From Candidatus Izemoplasmatales bacterium (GTDB taxonomy: Bacteria > Bacillota_I > Bacilli_A > Izemoplasmatales > Hujiaoplasmataceae), in NCBI GenBank assembly GCA_028699855.1, contig JAQVTV010000073.1, forward strand, positions 1 through 5,887: a stretch of 5,887 nt of DNA. Direction: 5' to 3'. This document shows, piece after piece, positions 5,722 through 5,887 of this stretch; the stretch's first letter is position 1, and the number at the start of each line of letters is the position of its first letter. The translations under genes were made by a program, and so were the position numbers. Below the pieces are notes generated by a model, which saw only the letters and a program-made list of their open reading frames with translations, did not search any database and had not been told where the DNA came from.

Positions 5722-5887
5722 AAACAACTCGCTTTTCAGTTGCTCGAAACGTTCAAGGTCCGCTTCGCTCCACTTTTCATCATCCTGCGTCGACCTCAAA
5801 TTCAGAAAATATCGGACTTCTTCGCTTCTACGTGTGGTCAAGACGAATTTCCTTGCGACAAAAAATCCGATTATCATCAGTAATACA
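5719..5887 (-). CDS. C-terminal end of a probable membrane protein (partial; possibly a transporter)
   Basis: Only the last 55 residues are in the window, so the start and most of the protein lie beyond position 5887. The tail begins with a hydrophobic stretch, VLLMIIGFFVA (1-11), which looks like the end of a membrane helix. A basic patch follows (RKFVLTTRR, 12-20), then a charged soluble tail ending in LERFEQLKSELF. Basic residues directly after the helix suggest that the tail is in the cytoplasm (positive-inside rule). Such a last helix plus short charged tail is common in sugar symporters of the MFS and GPH (glycoside-pentoside-hexuronide) types, and an importer would suit the genes that follow, but 55 residues cannot prove it. 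The stop TAA at 5721-5719 is 8 bases before the next start, so the two genes are very probably in one operon. Confidence 0.6.
   Translation of the reverse strand, partial: VLLMIIGFFVARKFVLTTRRSEEVRYFLNLRSTQDDEKWSEADLERFEQLKSELF

Overview
The window looks like chromosomal DNA from a Gram-positive-type bacterium (Bacillota or a related lineage). The evidence is an HrcA/CIRCE heat-shock control region with a consensus vegetative promoter, purine-rich Shine-Dalgarno (SD) sequences of the AAGGAGG type, a U-tract hairpin terminator, and moderate base composition with no reassigned stop codons in the readable genes. No rRNA, tRNA, CRISPR array, insertion sequence or phage gene was seen.

Layout. (1) 1-846, minus strand: most of hrcA, the heat-shock repressor, cut off at its C-terminal end by the window edge. 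It is not among the closed ORFs because its stop lies outside. (2) 847-1059: a divergent control region. On the minus side is a consensus promoter (TTGACA-17-TATAAT) with two imperfect CIRCE operators; the upstream one contains the -35 box and the downstream one lies just after the -10. On the plus side is a weaker promoter for the next gene. (3) 1060-2169, plus strand: an ArsB/NhaD/SLC13-type membrane transporter. (4) About 2168-2198: one hairpin terminator shared by the convergent genes. (5) 2182-5887, minus strand: a tightly packed operon read from right to left. It holds the tail of a probable membrane protein, a 611-residue uncharacterised protein (helical N-terminal half, beta-rich C-terminal half), a GH88/GH105-type unsaturated glycuronyl hydrolase, and an AlkA-type DNA glycosylase. 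Gaps are only 8, 2 and 2 bases.

How the genes may work together. The hrcA side is a self-controlled heat-shock operon; grpE/dnaK/dnaJ would be expected beyond position 1, but this cannot be seen. The minus-strand operon looks like the end of a cytoplasmic carbohydrate-use module: a membrane protein (possibly the importer), an uncharacterised toroid-like protein that could be a lyase or hydrolase, and a hydrolase that removes unsaturated uronic acid residues left by lyases. The DNA repair glycosylase at the end is probably a co-transcribed passenger. The strongest candidate for undescribed biology is the 611-residue protein paired with the GH105-like enzyme.
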